Numbered from the stretch's first letter, positions 26,145-36,111 are shown. The stretch: 64,000 bases of DNA from Thioalkalivibrio thiocyanoxidans ARh2 (GCF_000385215.1 NZ_ARQK01000058.1:1-64000); one strand, 5' to 3'. Made by a program: numbers and translations. Notes: generated from the letters alone by a model not told the origin.

Positions 26145-28592
26145 TCAGGAACCGTCCAGCTGCTGGCGAATCGCCTCCGCCTTCGCCTTCTGCTCGTCAG
26201 TACCGGAGGCCGCGACCTCGTCGATCAACTCGCGCGCGCCTTCCTCGTCACCCATATCCGCATAGGCCTGGGCGAGGCTCAGACGCGTCTCGTTATCCTC
26301 GTCCGCCCCGACTGGTGCTGCTTCGTCCGCTTCCATCGGCAACTCTTCCGAACCCGGGGCAGACGTGTCGTCTTCACCCAGATCCAGCCCGGGAATGTCG
26401 CTGCCCGCTGGCGTCTCTTCGCCACGATCGTCGAGACCTGGCAGATCGCTGTCGTCGATATCGAATGACAGATCGTTCAAATCGTCGACAGTCTCGTCCG
26501 CTTTCGCCGGGTCCTCCGGCTCCGCGGCAGCCTGATCGAACGTCTCGTCGATATCGAAGGCCAGACCGGAATCCGACTCGTTCTTCGGGCCGGAGGTCTC
26601 GTCGATCTCCTCCGCCCCGACTTCTGCGTCCGGAAGATCCAGACCCGAGAAGTCGATCTCGTTCGGAGTCTCGGTCCTGGCTTCGGACTGCGGCTCGGCT
26701 GCCGCACCCAGACCTTCGGCACCACCCGGGGAGCCCACCGGCCCCGAGCGGTCATCCCCGGCCCCTCCAATACGCGACTCCAGCTCGGCCAGCTGGTTGC
26801 GGGTTTCCAGATCATCGGCCGGCAGACGGTCGCGCAGGCCGGATGCAGCCTCGCGTGCACCTTCCTCGTTGCCCAGTGCCACGCGCGCCTCGACCAGCTT
26901 CAGTCGATACTGGGTGTTGTCCGGATCCCGTTCGATGGCCTGCGTCAGCGTCTCCTCCGCCTGGTCGTTCATGCCGTAGGCCAGGCATACATCCACTTCG
27001 GCCAGCACATCGTCCACCGAGGCCTCGCCACTGGAACTGACGACCACGGGCCCGCTCACCGACTCCTCCGGCTCATCGGTGGCCTGCGTGCCCTGATCAT
27101 CATCCTTGCTCGCTGCGACCCCGGTCGCCACCCCGGCTGCGGCGCCACCGGCGGCTGCCGCCGTGCCGGCACCGGCCACCCCTGAGCGAGCCGCGGCGAC
27201 TTCACGCGTCTCGTACCCGCTCCGATCAGCGCCCGCGGCGCGCACACCGCTGTTGTCCGCGCGCGGTGGCATCCCGGGGCCACGCTCCTCCACCACGACC
27301 TCGCGGCGGCCGCCACGCGCGAACGCCAGCAGGACCAGCAACAGCAGGATCGCCAGCGCAATCGCCATCATCATCAGCAGCGGATCGTTCATGATCCGCT
27401 CGTGCAACGGAGCGTTGCGCTCGGCGTCCGCCCGGTCGAGCCGAGCCATCAGTTCATTGCGTTCCGCACGCAGCTGGCTCAGCTGCTCCTCCAGCTCGGC
27501 CATGTTCTCGCTCGAAACCTCCGCGAGACGGCCGCGCTCGCCCAGCTCCTCGCGAAGCTCGGAGATCTCGTCGCGCATCCCCTCCATCTCGGCCCGCTGG
27601 GACAGCATGGCCTCCTGGAGCAGATCGGGGGACTCGGCGGCAGCCGCCGCGCCCTCATCTGTCTCAGGCAGGAGTTCGGTCACGATCTCCAGCCGGTCGT
27701 CGGCCACTGCCGCCTCGTCGTCCTCGTCCGTCGCGGCCACTTCGTCGTCCTCGGGAACGGCTTCATCGTCTTCCGCGACAACCTCGTCTTCTTCCGGGAC
27801 CGGTTCGACTTCCGGCTCGGCCTCGGCGGTTTCGTCCGGTTCCGGCTCTTCGCGAGCGGCAGTCACCGTGCCGTCGCGCCAGGCCTGCGTCTGCCGCTGG
27901 ACCTCTTCGCGCGCCTCCGATGCACTGCGCTGTTCGAGTTCGGAACGCGACGGGACCGTCAGTTCGGCACCAGCGCGCAGGCTGTTGATGTTCTGATCGG
28001 CAAAGGCGTCCGGGTTGGCCTCGAGGAAGGCGATCATGGCCTGATCGGCCATACCGGCAAGACCCGCACGCTCGACAATGCGATAGAGGGTATCGCCGCT
28101 ACGCACGGTATAGGACTCGCCCTCGCGCGGCATAGGCGCGTCGCGACGCGCCGGGGCGTCGCGTTCGGTGTCACGCGGGACAGGCGCGGCAGCCTCCGCA
28201 GGCATGGTGTCGGGCGGGTCCAGCAACAGGGACACTTCGCGCATCGAACGACCGCCGTCCCAGCGCGCCTCGAGAAGGATGCCTACATACGGTTCGCGCA
28301 CCGGCTGCCGGGTCGTCAGCACGACCCGGCGATCGGCACCCTCGCCCTGCACCTGGATGTTCAGGTCACTCGGCACACCACCACGGCTCATGCCGGCGCG
28401 ACGGTATTCACTTTCCGAAGCCTGCCGCACCTGCAGCGAGTCACTGGCCGCGGCACCCCCCCGCAGCGGAATCTCCGCACGCAGGGCCTGATTCAGATGA
28501 GATTGCAGGCTGACCTCACCGAAGCTCACCGAGTTCGATGACGCCGGTGCAACCAGCAACAAAAGCAGTAGCCCGAATAGTAACTTGCGCAC
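26145..28592 (-). CDS. fimV: FimV/HubP-like polar scaffold protein
   Basis: FimV/HubP proteins mark the cell pole and organise type IV pili, flagella and chemosensory arrays. The 815-residue protein has a signal sequence (KLLFGLLLLLLVAPASSNS), a beta-rich N-terminal domain, a LysM-like peptidoglycan-binding domain (about 158-215, YTVRSGDTLYRIVERAG), a long Glu/Asp-rich linker (about 245-300), a coiled coil (about 325-385) and one membrane helix (about 400-420). The cytoplasmic part is very acidic and ends in the conserved TPR-like FimV C-terminal domain (SLAQAYADMGDEEGARELID). The start is GTG 28592 behind GGGGGG; an overlapping ATG is in another frame. Confidence 0.93.
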   Translation of the reverse strand: MRKLLFGLLLLLLVAPASSNSVSFGEVSLQSHLNQALRAEIPLRGGAAASDSLQVRQASESEYRRAGMSRGGVPSDLNIQVQGEGADRRVVLTTRQPVREPYVGILLEARWDGGRSMREVSLLLDPPDTMPAEAAAPVPRDTERDAPARRDAPMPREGESYTVRSGDTLYRIVERAGLAGMADQAMIAFLEANPDAFADQNINSLRAGAELTVPSRSELEQRSASEAREEVQRQTQAWRDGTVTAAREEPEPDETAEAEPEVEPVPEEDEVVAEDDEAVPEDDEVAATDEDDEAAVADDRLEIVTELLPETDEGAAAAAESPDLLQEAMLSQRAEMEGMRDEISELREELGERGRLAEVSSENMAELEEQLSQLRAERNELMARLDRADAERNAPLHERIMNDPLLMMMAIALAILLLLVLLAFARGGRREVVVEERGPGMPPRADNSGVRAAGADRSGYETREVAAARSGVAGAGTAAAAGGAAAGVATGVAASKDDDQGTQATDEPEESVSGPVVVSSSGEASVDDVLAEVDVCLAYGMNDQAEETLTQAIERDPDNTQYRLKLVEARVALGNEEGAREAASGLRDRLPADDLETRNQLAELESRIGGAGDDRSGPVGSPGGAEGLGAAAEPQSEARTETPNEIDFSGLDLPDAEVGAEEIDETSGPKNESDSGLAFDIDETFDQAAAEPEDPAKADETVDDLNDLSFDIDDSDLPGLDDRGEETPAGSDIPGLDLGEDDTSAPGSEELPMEADEAAPVGADEDNETRLSLAQAYADMGDEEGARELIDEVAASGTDEQKAKAEAIRQQLDGS

Positions 28593-28709
28593 GCATCCCC
28601 CCTGAATGTGCCGCGCGGCCCGTCATCGCCTGGGGCCCTATGACAGCCCCCGCGCCCCCTGGCCACGGTTTGCCGGGTATGAATTTTCCCGGACTTTTAC
28701 CGGATTAAA

Positions 28710-29735
28710 TCACAGGTAATCCCGGATCAAAACCTCGGCAATCTGGATCGTGTTCAACGCGGCCCCTTTACGCACGTTGTCGGAGACCACCCAGAGATCC
28801 AGCCCGCGGGGATGAGAGATGTCCTCACGGATCCGCCCGACGAACACCGCGTCCTTGCCGGAGCCCTCGGTGACGGCGGTCGGGTAGCCCCCGTCCTCGT
28901 GCTTGTCCAGCACCGTGATGCCCGGCGCCGCGGAGAGGATCTCGCGCGCTTTCTCGGCGCTGATCTTCTCGCGGGTCTCGATGTGCAGCGCCTCGGAGTG
29001 GCCGTAGAACACCGGGATGCGCACGGCGGTCGGGTTCACCAGTATGGACTCGTCGCCCATGATCTTGCGGGTCTCCCAGACCATCTTCATCTCTTCCTTG
29101 GTGTAGCCGTTTTCCTGGAAGACGTCGATGTGCGGCAGCGCGTTGAACGCGATCTGCTTGGGATACACATTGCACTCGACCGGGCGGCCGTTCAGCAGCG
29201 CGGCCGTCTGGTGGGCCAGTTCCTCGATCGCATCCTTGCCGGTCCCGGAGACGGCCTGGTACGTCGCGACGTTGATGCGCTCGATACCGACCGCGTCGTG
29301 CAGCGGCTTCAGCGCCACCAGCATCTGGATGGTGGAGCAGTTCGGGTTCGCGATGATCCCGTGGCGGGTGTAGTCCCCCACCGCGTCCGGGTTGACCTCC
29401 GGCACCACCAGCGGGATTTCCGGGTCGTAGCGAAACTGCGAGGTGTTGTCGATCACCACGCAGCCGGCCGCGGCCGCCTTCGGCGCGTACTCCGCCGACA
29501 CCGAGGCCCCCGGCGAGAACAGTCCGATCTGCACAGTGGAGAAATCGAAGGTGGCCAGGTCCTCGACCTCCAGCTCGCGATTGCCAAAGGCGACCGTCTT
29601 GCCCGCCGAGCGTGCACTGGCCAGCGCATGCACCTTGCCCAGCGGCAGGTCGCGCTCCGCCAGGATGGAGAGCAGGGTCTCGCCGACGGCGCCGGTTGCA
29701 CCCACCACGGCCACGTCAAACTTGCGGTCACTCAT
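28710..29735 (-). CDS. asd: Aspartate-semialdehyde dehydrogenase Asd
   Basis: Asd reduces aspartyl phosphate to aspartate semialdehyde for lysine, diaminopimelate, threonine and methionine synthesis. The 341-residue protein has the NADP loop VVGATGAVGETLL and the catalytic Cys133 in NPNCSTIQM; RIPVFYGHSEALHIE holds the active-site His. It lies between leuB and fimV as in Pseudomonas. The 117 bases to fimV show no gene. Confidence 0.97.
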   Translation of the reverse strand: MSDRKFDVAVVGATGAVGETLLSILAERDLPLGKVHALASARSAGKTVAFGNRELEVEDLATFDFSTVQIGLFSPGASVSAEYAPKAAAAGCVVIDNTSQFRYDPEIPLVVPEVNPDAVGDYTRHGIIANPNCSTIQMLVALKPLHDAVGIERINVATYQAVSGTGKDAIEELAHQTAALLNGRPVECNVYPKQIAFNALPHIDVFQENGYTKEEMKMVWETRKIMGDESILVNPTAVRIPVFYGHSEALHIETREKISAEKAREILSAAPGITVLDKHEDGGYPTAVTEGSGKDAVFVGRIREDISHPRGLDLWVVSDNVRKGAALNTIQIAEVLIRDYL

Positions 29736-29793
29736 CGTTCATTCCCGGTTTAAGTTCTAACTGCAAAATACTGATCCGTTGAAACATTCGTAG

Positions 29794-29820
29794 GATGCGT
29801 TGAGCGCAGCGAAACGCATC
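29794..29820. repeat. Dispersed palindromic repeat, same family as 1803-1895
   Basis: This 27-base element, GATGCG...GAGCGCAGCG...CGCATC, differs from the arms at 1803/1869 in only a few bases and is preceded by the same GTAG. It is a single copy between leuB and asd. Confidence 0.7.
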
Positions 29821-29834
29821 ATTGGCTACAACGC

Positions 29835-30908
29835 CTAGCCCTCCAGCGCAGCCACCAGGGCATCACCCATCCCCTGGGTGCCCACCAGCGTCATGCCCTC
29901 ACCAAAGATGTCCGGCGTGCGCAGCCCCTGATCCAGCACCCGCCCCACAGCCTGCTCTATGCGCTCGGCCAGGTCATTACGATTCAGGCTGTGGCGCAAG
30001 AGCATCGCGACCGACAGCACGGTCGCCATCGGATTGGCCTTGCCCTGCCCGGCGATATCCGGCGCGGAGCCGTGGATCGGCTCGTACAGACCGACCCCCT
30101 CGCTGTTCAGCGAGGCCGAGGGCAGCATGCCGATGGACCCGGTCAGCATGGCCGCGGCATCGGACAGGATGTCGCCGAACATGTTGCCGGTGACCATCAC
30201 GTCGAACTGCTTCGGGTCACGCACCAGCTGCATGGCCGCGTTGTCCACATACATATGAGACAGCTCGACCTCGGGGAATTCCTTCCCGACGCGCTCGACC
30301 ACCTCGCGCCACAGCTCCGAGACCTCGAGCACATTGGCCTTGTCCACCGAGCACAGGCGCTTGCCGCGCTTCATCGCGGACTCGAAACCAACCCGCGCGA
30401 TGCGTTCGATCTCCGATTCGCTGTAGGCGGCGGTATTGAAGCCATAGCGCTCGCCATTGCGCTCCTCGATCCCGCGCGGCTGGCCGAAGTAGATCCCGCC
30501 GGTCAGCTCGCGCACGATCAGGATATCCAGCCCGCTGACGACCTCCGGCTTCAGCGTGGAGGCCGAGGCCAGCTGCGGATACAGGATCGCCGGGCGCAGG
30601 TTTGCGAACAGCCCCAGGTCCGAACGGATGCCCAGCAGTCCGCGCTCCGGGCGCAGGTCACGCTCCAGCGACTCGTACTGCGGGCCGCCGACCGCGCCGA
30701 GCAGGATTGCGTCGGCGCGGCGGGCCGCCTCGCGGGTGGCCTCCGGATACGGGTGCCCGGCCGCATCGTGCGCCGCGCCCCCGATCAGCCCCTGCTCGAT
30801 CTCCAGATCCAGGCCGCCGATCTCGCCCACACGCTCCAGCACCTTCAGCGCCTCGGCCACGATCTCGGGCCCGATCCCGTCCCCGGGCAATACCAGAATT
30901 CGGCTCAC
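29835..30908 (-). CDS. leuB: 3-isopropylmalate dehydrogenase LeuB
   Basis: LeuB oxidatively decarboxylates 3-isopropylmalate in leucine synthesis. The 357-residue protein starts at GTG 30908 after GGAGAGG. Motifs: [12 protein letters not shown] at the start, the substrate Arg/Tyr site ([14 protein letters not shown]) and the metal/NAD region [23 protein letters not shown], then [15 protein letters not shown]. It follows leuD after a repeat-containing gap. Confidence 0.97.
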   Translation of the reverse strand: MSRILVLPGDGIGPEIVAEALKVLERVGEIGGLDLEIEQGLIGGAAHDAAGHPYPEATREAARRADAILLGAVGGPQYESLERDLRPERGLLGIRSDLGLFANLRPAILYPQLASASTLKPEVVSGLDILIVRELTGGIYFGQPRGIEERNGERYGFNTAAYSESEIERIARVGFESAMKRGKRLCSVDKANVLEVSELWREVVERVGKEFPEVELSHMYVDNAAMQLVRDPKQFDVMVTGNMFGDILSDAAAMLTGSIGMLPSASLNSEGVGLYEPIHGSAPDIAGQGKANPMATVLSVAMLLRHSLNRNDLAERIEQAVGRVLDQGLRTPDIFGEGMTLVGTQGMGDALVAALEG

Positions 30909-30950
30909 AAACCTCTCCTAACCATCAGATCAATCGAATTTCTTTTCTAC

Positions 30951-31024
30951 CTGTAGGAGGCCAGCCCTCTGGCCGATTGGGCCTATCGTGGCGCCCGATC
31001 GCCGAGAAGGCTCGGCTCCTACAA
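30951..31024. repeat. Palindromic intergenic repeat, imperfect copy
   Basis: The left side (CTGTAGGAGGCCAGCCCTCT...) is identical over 28 bases to the left arm of the perfect palindrome at 33162. The right side is a diverged arm ending GGCTCCTACA. It fills most of the leuD-leuB gap. Confidence 0.75.
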
Positions 31025-31034
31025 GGGGCACCAT

Positions 31035-31685
31035 TCAGCCCTGCGAGTGCTCCGCCATCCAGGGCCATTCGCTCCGCTGGCGCTCTTCATAGGCACGAAT
31101 GTCATCGGCGTACTGCAGCGTCAGCGCAATGTCATCCAGGCCGTTCAGCAGGCGGTGGCGGCGATCCTCATCGAGCGTGAAACGGAACACGGTACCGTCC
31201 GGTGCCGCTACGGTCATCTCTTCCAGGCTCACCTCGACCTGCGCGCCCGGGTTCGCCTCGACCTGCTCGAACAGTGCCTGCACCTCGTCCTCGGCCAGCA
31301 CCACCGGCAGCAGCCCGTTCTTGCAGCTGTTGGAGAAGAAGATGTCCGCGAATGACGGCGCGATCACCGCGCGAAAGCCGAAGTCGGTCAGCGCCCACAC
31401 CGCGTGTTCGCGCGAGGAGCCGCAGCCGAAGTTCTTGCGCGCCAGCAGCATGCTCGCCTGGTCGAACGGCGCCTGGTTGAGCACGAAATCCGGGTTGATC
31501 CGGCGCTGGGAGCTGTCCATGCCGGGCTCGCCCGGGTCCAGGTAGCGCCAGTCGTCGAAGGCGTTGGGCCCGAAGCCCGTGCGCTTGACCGACTTCAGGT
31601 ACTGCTTCGGGATAATCGCGTCGGTATCGACATTGGAGCGGTCCAGCGGCGCGACAATCCCCTTGTGTACGGTAAAAGCCTGCAT
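31035..31685 (-). CDS. leuD: 3-isopropylmalate dehydratase small subunit LeuD
   Basis: LeuD is the swivel-domain subunit that works with LeuC to isomerise isopropylmalate. The 216-residue protein has [21 protein letters not shown] near the start and [15 protein letters not shown], the substrate-binding motif. It starts 3 bases after the leuC stop. Confidence 0.97.
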   Translation of the reverse strand: MQAFTVHKGIVAPLDRSNVDTDAIIPKQYLKSVKRTGFGPNAFDDWRYLDPGEPGMDSSQRRINPDFVLNQAPFDQASMLLARKNFGCGSSREHAVWALTDFGFRAVIAPSFADIFFSNSCKNGLLPVVLAEDEVQALFEQVEANPGAQVEVSLEEMTVAAPDGTVFRFTLDEDRRHRLLNGLDDIALTLQYADDIRAYEERQRSEWPWMAEHSQG

Positions 31686-31688
31686 CGC

Positions 31689-33101
31689 TTACGCCTCCTT
31701 CAGTGCCGACGGTTCGACAAAGTGCCCGGCCACGGCGGCCGCGGCGGCCAGCGCCGGACTGACCAGATGGGTACGCCCGCCCTGTCCCTGACGGCCCTCG
31801 AAGTTGCGGTTCGAGGTCGAGGCGCAGCGCTCGCCCGGCTCCAGCCGGTCCGCGTTCATCGCCAGGCACATGGAACACCCCGGCTCGCGCCACTCGAAGC
31901 CGGCATCCAGAAAGATCCGGTCCAGCCCTTCCTGCTCCGCCTGCTGCTTCACCAGCCCGGACCCTGGTACCACCAGCGCCAGCTTGATGTTGTCGGCCTT
32001 TTTGCGGCCCTTGACCACCTCGGCGGCGGCGCGCAGGTCCTCGATCCGTGAGTTCGTACAGGAGCCGATGAAGACCTTGTCCGGACGAATCTCGGTCATC
32101 GGCGTGTTCGGCTGCAGGTCCATGTACTCCAGCGCGCGCTTCATGCCCTCGGCACGCACCGGATCAGACTCGGCCGCCGGATCCGGCACGCGGCCATCGA
32201 TCGGCGCGACCATCTCCGGCGAGGTGCCCCAGCTCACCTGCGGGGCAATCTCGGCGGCATCCATCTCCACCACCGCGTCGAACTCGGCATCCGGGTCGGA
32301 GACCAGCGTGCGCCAGTACTCCGCCGCCTTGTCAAACAGCTCGCCGCTCGGCGCCTGCGGCTTGCCGCGCACATACTCGATGGTCTTCTCGTCCACCGCG
32401 ACCATGCCCGCGCGGGCCCCGGCCTCGATGGACATGTTGCAGATGCTCATGCGCCCCTCAAGCGACAGGCTCTGGATCGCCGAGCCGGCAAACTCGATCG
32501 CGTAGCCGGTGCCGCCGGCGGTGCCGATGCGGCCGATGATCGCCAGCACCACATCCTTGGCGGTCACGCCCGGGCGCAGCTCGCCCTCCACGCGGATCTG
32601 CATGGCCTTGGTCTTCTTCTGCCACAGGCACTGCGTGGCCAGGACATGCTCGACTTCGGAGGTGCCGATGCCGAAGGCCAGCGCGCCCAGCGCGCCGTGG
32701 GTGGAGGTGTGCGAGTCGCCGCAGACGACCGTCATGCCCGGCAGGGTCGCGCCCTGCTCGGGACCGATCACATGCACGATGCCCTGGCGTACATCGGCCA
32801 TCGGGAAGAACTTCAGCCCCAGGCTCGTGACGTTGGTCTCCAGCGTCTCCACCTGGGTGCGCGAGACCGGATCCGCGATGCCCTTGTCCCGGTCGGCGGT
32901 GGGTACATTGTGGTCCGGCACGGCCAGCACGGAATCCCCGCGCCAGGGCTTACGCCCGGCCAGACGCAGACCCTCGAAGGCCTGCGGGCTGGTCACCTCG
33001 TGCACCAGGTGGCGGTCGATGTAGAGCAGCGTCGAGCCATCCGGCTCCTCGCGCACCACATGCGCCTCCCACAGCTTGTCGTACAGTGTCTTGCCTGCCA
33101 T
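31689..33101 (-). CDS. leuC: 3-isopropylmalate dehydratase large subunit LeuC
   Basis: The 470-residue aconitase-family protein carries the [4Fe-4S] cysteines in [13 protein letters not shown] and [28 protein letters not shown] near residue 30 is typical of the LeuC group. It is the first gene of the leuCD-leuB-asd run; the promoter must lie in the 273-base gap toward the divergent LysR-type gene. Confidence 0.97.
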   Translation of the reverse strand: MAGKTLYDKLWEAHVVREEPDGSTLLYIDRHLVHEVTSPQAFEGLRLAGRKPWRGDSVLAVPDHNVPTADRDKGIADPVSRTQVETLETNVTSLGLKFFPMADVRQGIVHVIGPEQGATLPGMTVVCGDSHTSTHGALGALAFGIGTSEVEHVLATQCLWQKKTKAMQIRVEGELRPGVTAKDVVLAIIGRIGTAGGTGYAIEFAGSAIQSLSLEGRMSICNMSIEAGARAGMVAVDEKTIEYVRGKPQAPSGELFDKAAEYWRTLVSDPDAEFDAVVEMDAAEIAPQVSWGTSPEMVAPIDGRVPDPAAESDPVRAEGMKRALEYMDLQPNTPMTEIRPDKVFIGSCTNSRIEDLRAAAEVVKGRKKADNIKLALVVPGSGLVKQQAEQEGLDRIFLDAGFEWREPGCSMCLAMNADRLEPGERCASTSNRNFEGRQGQGGRTHLVSPALAAAAAVAGHFVEPSALKEA

Positions 33102-33161
33102 TACCTGCTCCCGCGGCGGCGCCGCGATGTTCCAGCCATGTTTTCGATGCGCTTCGCCCCC

Positions 33162-33230
33162 CTGTAGGAGGCCAGCCCTCTGGCCGATTGGCCCCGACGT
33201 CGAATCGGCCAGAGGGCTGGCCTCCTACAG
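33162..33230. repeat. Perfect 28-bp inverted repeat
   Basis: CTGTAGGAGGCCAGCCCTCT... at 33162-33189 is the exact reverse complement of 33203-33230, with a 13-base loop. The same left arm is found at 30951. It lies 60 bases upstream of leuC. On either strand the transcript would form a very stable hairpin. Confidence 0.85.
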
Positions 33231-33303
33231 ACGAGCGGGATCACCAGATTGCCAGTCTGCGGCCGCCCTTCCATTCTTTCAAATCCGATTTATTATCTTT
33301 AGT

Positions 33304-33323
33304 ATTCCATTTAGTTATGGATT
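33304..33323. promoter_or_regulatory. Candidate LysR-type operator between leuC and the regulator gene
   Basis: ATTCCAT-TTAGTT-ATGGATT is a nearly perfect dyad in the only AT-rich stretch (about 33275-33325) between the divergent leuC and LysR-type genes, 52 bases before the regulator start. Its form and position suit a LysR-family binding site, but no consensus can be checked. Confidence 0.4.
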
Positions 33324-33374
33324 CCGATCCGGCACCGTATCAATCAGCCGGTCATTATCCCACGGAGGCGGCAG

Positions 33375-34247
33375 ATGCGCCCGGAACAGCTCAGCATCGA
33401 GTCCCTGCAGGCCTTCGTGGCGGTAGTCGATACCGGCGCCTTCTCCGCTGCGGCCGAGCGGCTGCACCTGACCCAGCCGGCGATCAGCAAGCGCATCCAG
33501 TCGCTGGAGGCCACCTTGCAACGCCCCCTGTTCGAACGTCAGGGGCGCCGCGTGCGGCCCACAGAGGTCGCCGAACGCCTGCTGCCCGAGGCACGCGAGA
33601 TCCTGGCCCGCCTGCACGCGATCGAGCAGCAGGTGGCGGACCTCGACCAGGTCGTTCGCGGACGCATCCGCCTGGCCACCTCGCACCACATCGCCCTGCA
33701 CCGCCTGCCCGCGCCGCTGGCCGCTCTGCGCATCCGTTACCCCGAGCTGGAGCTGGAACTCGCGTTCATGGATTCCGAGGCCGGCATCGAAGCGGTCATG
33801 CACGGTGACGCCGATCTGGCCCTGGCCACACTGCCCGGCGACCTGCCAAAGGACGCCGAGGCGCACACCGTCTGGACCGACGAACTGGTCCCGATGATCG
33901 CCCGTGGCCGCGCCCAGGATGCCCCGCTGGAAACACTGCAACGGCTGCACGACTGGCCGGCGATCCTGCCACCGGTGGACTCCACCACCCGTCGCCAGAT
34001 CGATCAGGCCCTGGCCGCACAGGGCCTGCACCCCACCGCGGCGCAGGAGAGCCCGTACCTGGAGGTCATCCGCATGATGATCGCCGCCGGCCTCGGGATC
34101 GGCTTCCTCCCCCGCACCATGGCCACCGACGAACTGGCCATCCTCGAATGGCCCGCCCCACCCATCACCCGCCAGCTCGGCTGGGTGCGCCACGCGGACC
34201 GCTACCGTTCCCGCACCCTCGAGGCAGTCATCGAGGGATTACAGTGA
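33375..34247 (+). CDS. LysR-family transcriptional regulator
   Basis: The 290-residue protein has the LysR N-terminal helix-turn-helix (about 5-65; AFSAAAERLHLTQPAISKRI, then FERQGRRVRPTE) and a two-lobed substrate-binding domain (about 92-290). It is transcribed away from leuC, and regulators of this type usually act on the divergent neighbour, so a role in leucine synthesis is plausible. The effector is not deducible. Confidence 0.9.
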   Translation: MRPEQLSIESLQAFVAVVDTGAFSAAAERLHLTQPAISKRIQSLEATLQRPLFERQGRRVRPTEVAERLLPEAREILARLHAIEQQVADLDQVVRGRIRLATSHHIALHRLPAPLAALRIRYPELELELAFMDSEAGIEAVMHGDADLALATLPGDLPKDAEAHTVWTDELVPMIARGRAQDAPLETLQRLHDWPAILPPVDSTTRRQIDQALAAQGLHPTAAQESPYLEVIRMMIAAGLGIGFLPRTMATDELAILEWPAPPITRQLGWVRHADRYRSRTLEAVIEGLQ

Positions 34248-34274
34248 TTTGAAGACTGAAAGTGAACCCTCTTC

Positions 34275-35510
34275 TCAAGCCCGGGCGGGCTCCCGAGGGA
34301 GTAGGGAGGAGATCATCCAGGTGGCGAAGATGAACAGTGTGGATGCGATCAGCGTGCCCTCCAGGCCCCAGAACATGAAGATGGCACCGGAGGCGATGGT
34401 GCCGACGAGACGCCCACCGGCGTTGGCCATGTAATAGAAGCCGACCTTCATCGCGACCCGATCGCTCTCCGCATAGTCGAGGATCAGGAACGAATGCACG
34501 GCGGAGTTGATCGCAAATACCACCCCGAACACGCCCAGTCCGACCATCAGCACCCAGCCCGGGTCCAGTCCCGTCTCCAGGCCGATCACGATCCCGATGG
34601 GCAGCAGCATCAGGATGAAGGCCCACAGGCGTGCGGTCAGACCGGTCGGGTGCAGCCCGCCGCGCCCCAGCAGCCGCGGCACCGAGGCCTGCACGATGCC
34701 GTAGCCGATCACCCACAGCGCCAGAAACGCCCCCACCTGCATGTGGTTCCAGTCCAGCGTCGCGCTCAGGAACACCGGCAGGGCCACCACGAACCAGACA
34801 TCGCGCGCGCCGAACAGGAAGAACCGCGCGGCCGAGAGCACGTTGATCGCGGCGGAATTGGAAAACATCTGGGTGAATTTCGGCTTGCCGCCCATCTTCC
34901 CCAGCCCGCGTGGCAGGCCGACGATGGAGAACAGCATCACCACGGCCAGCATCCCGGCCAGGATCACCAGCGCCATCTGGAACCCGACCGAGTACAGCAG
35001 CGCCCCGCCGACGAAGAAGCCGACCCCCTTCAGCGCATTCTTCGAGCCGGTGAGTACCGCCACCCAGCGAAACAGCCGCCCCTCCCCGTCGCCGGCGACC
35101 AGCTTCACCCCGGACTTCGCACTCATCTTGTTCAGGTCCTTGGCGATGCCCGAAACGGCCTGCGCGAACATCACGTAGGCCACGCCCAGCCAGGCCTCCG
35201 GCACCGTGAGCATCAACAGGGCCGCGACCTGTAGCAGGGTCCCGGCGATCATGGTCGTGTTCACCCCCAGCCGTGCCGCCAGCCAGCCGCCGGTCAGGTT
35301 GGTGATCACCCCGAACAGCTCGTAGAACAGGAACAGGAACGCGATTTCTAGCGGGCTGTAGCCCAGCTGGTGGAAGAACAGCACGACCAGCATTCGGATC
35401 GCGCCGTCGGTGACGGTAAACGCCCAGTAGTTCGCGGTGATGCGCGCATACGCGCTCAGTCCCAGCGTGGGCGGGCTGCCCGGGTCTGGCTGTCCGGATA
35501 CGCTGCTCAT
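34275..35510 (-). CDS. arsJ: MFS transporter, ArsJ-like (organoarsenical efflux)
   Basis: From ATG 35510 the protein has 411 residues and about twelve membrane helices. The stretches YWAFTVTDGAIRMLVVLFFH, LGYSPLEIAFLFLFYELFG, GGWLAARLGVNTTM and MSAKSGVKLV match what I know of ArsJ, which exports 1-arseno-3-phosphoglycerate. In known systems arsJ is paired with a dedicated glyceraldehyde-3-phosphate dehydrogenase gene; none is here, nor is there an arsR or arsC. The frame is open upstream of the chosen start, but the extra residues do not look like protein of this family. Family assignment is fairly firm; the arsenic role is inference. Confidence 0.75.
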   Translation of the reverse strand: MSSVSGQPDPGSPPTLGLSAYARITANYWAFTVTDGAIRMLVVLFFHQLGYSPLEIAFLFLFYELFGVITNLTGGWLAARLGVNTTMIAGTLLQVAALLMLTVPEAWLGVAYVMFAQAVSGIAKDLNKMSAKSGVKLVAGDGEGRLFRWVAVLTGSKNALKGVGFFVGGALLYSVGFQMALVILAGMLAVVMLFSIVGLPRGLGKMGGKPKFTQMFSNSAAINVLSAARFFLFGARDVWFVVALPVFLSATLDWNHMQVGAFLALWVIGYGIVQASVPRLLGRGGLHPTGLTARLWAFILMLLPIGIVIGLETGLDPGWVLMVGLGVFGVVFAINSAVHSFLILDYAESDRVAMKVGFYYMANAGGRLVGTIASGAIFMFWGLEGTLIASTLFIFATWMISSLLPREPARA

Positions 35511-35634
35511 CCTGCTCTCGGACACATCGTTACCATTTGCCGATAGGGGTGGTGCCCTCGCGGCCGAACCACACCCCCATGGCGCGGTCCCGCGAAAGCG
35601 CGCGTCAGGATACCGGGTCCATGTGACGCTCGCG

Positions 35635-36111
35635 TTAATTGAGGACAACGATCGCCGCGTTCAGGTAGATCGCAAAGCCCACCCACAGCAGGTACGGCAG
35701 CAACAGCGCGCTCGCGATCCGGTCGTGACGCCAGAAGGCGATCAGAGTCGCCAGGATCAGCGGCCAGAGAATCAGGATCTCGATCAATGCCAGATCGGGC
35801 CTTTGCATACCGAAGAACAGCACGGACCAGCCCAGATTCAGCACCAGCTGGGCGAGGAACAGTCCTATCGCGACCGGCGCCCCCGCGAAGCCGACGCGAC
35901 GCCATACCCGCCAGACGGCCACGGCCATCAGCGCAAACAGTATCGTCCAGACCGGACCGAATACGGCGTCGGGTGGATTAAGTGCCGGACGCTCCAGCGT
36001 CTGGTACCAGTCCTGCACCGACAGGCTGGTGGCATACCCGCCCGCGGAGGCCACCAGGAACACCAGGGCCACCCAGCCCACCAGCCCGACCCCATCCCTT
36101 GTATTGATCAT
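35635..36111 (-). CDS. tspO: TspO/MBR family tryptophan-rich sensory protein
   Basis: The 158-residue protein has five membrane helices and the family motifs WYQTLERPALNPPDAVFGPVW and LVLNLGWSVLFFGMQRPDLAL. TspO binds porphyrins and is linked to tetrapyrrole and stress control. ATG 36111 follows GGAGGA, so it is preferred to an upstream start. It is 124 bases upstream of the ArsJ-like gene on the same strand. Confidence 0.93.
   Translation of the reverse strand: MINTRDGVGLVGWVALVFLVASAGGYATSLSVQDWYQTLERPALNPPDAVFGPVWTILFALMAVAVWRVWRRVGFAGAPVAIGLFLAQLVLNLGWSVLFFGMQRPDLALIEILILWPLILATLIAFWRHDRIASALLLPYLLWVGFAIYLNAAIVVLN

Noticed and set aside
30909-31034. Riboswitch or leucine attenuator in the leu gene gaps
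   Set aside because: The gaps are occupied by palindromic repeats; no leucine-rich leader peptide or alternating hairpins were seen here or before leuC.
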